Source: Myxococcota bacterium (lineage in GTDB: Bacteria > Myxococcota_A > UBA9160 > PR03). From it: DNA of 13,948 nt. Where the stretch lies: contig JASJBO010000145.1 of assembly GCA_030066475.1 (NCBI GenBank), positions 1 to 13,948 on the forward strand. The letters are read 5' to 3'. Below are positions 12,390 to 13,948 of this stretch, piece by piece. A program made the position numbers and the translations under genes. Under the pieces are notes generated by a model. The model did not search any database and was not told the origin of the DNA. It saw only the letters and a list, made by a program, of their open reading frames with translations. The stretch's first letter is position 1. Each line of letters opens with the position of its first letter.

Positions 12390-13948
12390 CGCTCCGGTCC
12401 TGGCTGGGGGTCCGGCGGCTCCAGGTAGCCCAGCTGCTCGAGCCGTTCGCGCAGTGCGGGGTCGAGGGGCCGCGCGCGGGCAGGGGGTCCCGCGTCGGGG
12501 ACGGGGCGCGCGGCGTGCTCGGCCAGGGCCGCCTCGAGCACGGCGCGCTCGGGTGTCGCGGCGCCCGCGCGATCCTCCCGCTCGCGCGGGTCGGCGACGC
12601 CGTCGTAGAGCTCCTCGCTGCCGTCGCCGTTGCGCAGCAGGCTCCAGCGCGCGCCGGTGACGCGGGTGGCGCCGCCGTACTCGGTGACGGCGGGCCGCTC
12701 CGAGAGCGGGTCGCCGCGTAAGAGCGGCGCCACGCTGCGCCCCTCCTGACCGGCGAGCGGCGGCAGTCCGAGCAGGTCGAGCAGGGTCGGCGTCAGGTCG
12801 ACGCCCGCCACGACCTGCGGCACGCGGCGCGGCGCGAGGCCGGGGGCGCGGATCCAGAGCGGCACGTGGACGTTCTCGACGTGGAGGTCGCCGTGCTCGA
12901 AGCGGCCATGCTCGCCGAACTGCTCACCGTGGTCGGAGGTGACGACGAGCACGCTCTGCCGCGGGTCGAGCAGGCCGAGCGCGGTGAGGCCGGCGAGCAG
13001 GCGGGCGACCTGCGCGTCGAGGTAGGCGACCTCGTCGCGGTAGAGGCGCCGCATCTGCGCGATCTCCCCGTCGGCGGGCCCGGGCCCGCTCCGGGTCATG
13101 CGGTGCAGGGTCGCGGCGCGGCCGTCGAAGGGCCCGCGGTAGGCGCGGGTTTCCGGCGAACGGAACGCGCGCGGCGGGAGGTAGTCGACGTGCGGGTCCA
13201 TGAAGTGCACGGACAGGAAGAAGGGGGCGTCGCCGCCGTCGCGGCGCCAGGCCCCGAAGACGCGCGCCCAGCGCAGCGTCGCGTCCACGAGCTGGGCACC
13301 CGAGCGCAGCTCGGCGTCGTCACCGCCGACGTGCTCGTAGACCTCGAAGCCGGCCTCGAGCCCGGAGCCGGGCCCGACCAACGGGTTCTTGGTGAAGCCC
13401 GCCACGTGGTAGCCCGCTGCGCGCAGGGCCTGGGGCAGGGTAGGCACGCCAGTGGCGAGTCGGAGGTCGGGGCGCGGGCGGCCGCGGTCCGGGTCGAAGC
13501 TCGAGGGATGCCGGCCCGAGAGCAGGGCGATCACCGACGGCACCGTCCAGGGCGCCGCCGCGATCGCCCGCTCGAACACGACCGACTCCGCGGCGAGCGC
13601 ATCGAGCGCGGGGCTCGGCGAAGGCGCGGCGCCGTGCACGCCCAGCGCGTCGGCGCGCAGCGTGTCGAGCAGCAGCAGCAGCACGTCGGGCCGCGCACCG
13701 GCAGCGGGTCGCGCGGCGTCGATGCGCCGCCCGAGATCGGCGCGGTCCGCGGCGAAGCCGAACGCCGCGAACGCCGCGCCGAGCCCGAGCGCGGCGAGCG
13801 CCACTCGCAGACCCCCCCACGCGACCCCGCGCGCGGCCTCGATCGCCAGTAGCCCGGCTCCGACCAGCGCCGGGCGCAGCGGGTCGCGCACCGAGATCCA
13901 CTGCCCGCGGAAGCCCTCGTGCGTGCTCACCCACGCGGCGACCGCGAG
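12386..13948 (-). CDS. sulfatase-like alkaline-phosphatase-superfamily protein; 5' partial
   Basis: The frame stays open to the window edge. A GTG at 13928-13930 is possible, but LAVAAWV before it looks like part of a membrane segment, so the true start is probably outside. Numbering from that GTG: hydrophobic segments at about 20-30 and 41-62, then the sulfatase fold with VLLLLLDTLRADALGVHG (83-100, metal Asp89), the active-site region APWTVPSVIALLSGRHP (126-142), HFMDPHVDYLPP and the second metal site SDHGEQFGEHG (from 332; Asp333, His334). The C-x-P-x-R sequence needed for formylglycine is TVPSV, with Thr129 at the nucleophile position. This favours a Thr-using phosphotransferase or hydrolase, or an inactive relative, over a true sulfatase. 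Periplasmic catalytic domain expected. The last part is a helical Arg/Pro-rich tail. Confidence 0.85.
   Translation of the reverse strand, partial: LAVAAWVSTHEGFRGQWISVRDPLRPALVGAGLLAIEAARGVAWGGLRVALAALGLGAAFAAFGFAADRADLGRRIDAARPAAGARPDVLLLLLDTLRADALGVHGAAPSPSPALDALAAESVVFERAIAAAPWTVPSVIALLSGRHPSSFDPDRGRPRPDLRLATGVPTLPQALRAAGYHVAGFTKNPLVGPGSGLEAGFEVYEHVGGDDAELRSGAQLVDATLRWARVFGAWRRDGGDAPFFLSVHFMDPHVDYLPPRAFRSPETRAYRGPFDGRAATLHRMTRSGPGPADGEIAQMRRLYRDEVAYLDAQVARLLAGLTALGLLDPRQSVLVVTSDHGEQFGEHGRFEHGDLHVENVHVPLWIRAPGLAPRRVPQVVAGVDLTPTLLDLLGLPPLAGQEGRSVAPLLRGDPLSERPAVTEYGGATRVTGARWSLLRNGDGSEELYDGVADPREREDRAGAATPERAVLEAALAEHAARPVPDAGPPARARPLDPALRERLEQLGYLEPPDPQPGPER

Noticed and set aside
13664..13684. 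CAG-type triplet run that could be a microsatellite
   Set aside because: It encodes the Leu run just before the conserved metal-binding Asp of the sulfatase fold and is short; codon preference for CTG explains it.
1..13948. Possible defence island, prophage, insertion sequence or CRISPR array
   Set aside because: No transposase, integrase, phage, Cas or restriction motifs, no direct-repeat arrays and no terminal inverted repeats were seen; codon use is uniform across the genes.

Overview
The window is very GC-rich (about 70% or more by eye), with third codon positions almost all G or C. It uses GTG and TTG starts and is packed with genes of a diderm (Gram-negative) bacterium: RND permease, lipobox proteins, L,D-transpeptidase, and a PEP-CTERM-like tail. 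The gene mix and codon use suggest an environmental member of the former Deltaproteobacteria (Myxococcota or Binatota type). That placement is inference; the window has no rRNA or other marker to fix it. I see no mobile element, CRISPR array, tRNA, rRNA or defence island, so this reads as ordinary chromosome with several unusual proteins.

Layout. (1) 1-2292 (+) is the C-terminal half of an RND/MMPL exporter fused to a cyclic-nucleotide-binding-like domain and a TerB-like helical domain. An unknown lipoprotein follows at 2360-3043 (+). (2) 3086-4585 (-) holds a secreted protein with a PEP-CTERM-like tail and, downstream of it, an ICMT/PEMT-type membrane methyltransferase. (3) 4702-5379 (+) holds a 57-residue secreted peptide and a DUF4124-like membrane-anchored protein, facing a small Cys/His-rich protein at 5392-5550 (-). 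(4) 5551-6004 is the only long non-coding stretch. It leads into an RRM RNA-binding protein (TTG start, 6005-6295, +) that ends in a clear intrinsic terminator. (5) 6414-7553 (+) is a secreted transglutaminase-like protein. (6) 7584-10614 (-) is a probable operon of glucose-6-phosphate isomerase, a shikimate-kinase-like protein without a P-loop, and a YkuD-type L,D-transpeptidase. (7) 10747-12389 (+) holds a secreted protein with two Cys-rich repeats and a 388-residue uncharacterised lipoprotein. (8) 12386-13948 (-) is an alkaline-phosphatase-superfamily (sulfatase-like) protein that runs off the window.

How the genes fit together. Most products act at the envelope: transport, two lipoproteins, peptidoglycan cross-linking, secreted Cys-rich proteins, membrane methylation and a sulfatase-fold enzyme. 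No single pathway links them. The points most worth checking are the exporter fused to two putative sensor domains, and the adjacent pgi and shikimate-kinase-like genes. Both of those products lack residues treated as catalytic in the textbook enzymes. The small Cys/His protein, the long structured leader of the RRM gene, and the Thr-for-Cys active site of the sulfatase-like protein also deserve a look.
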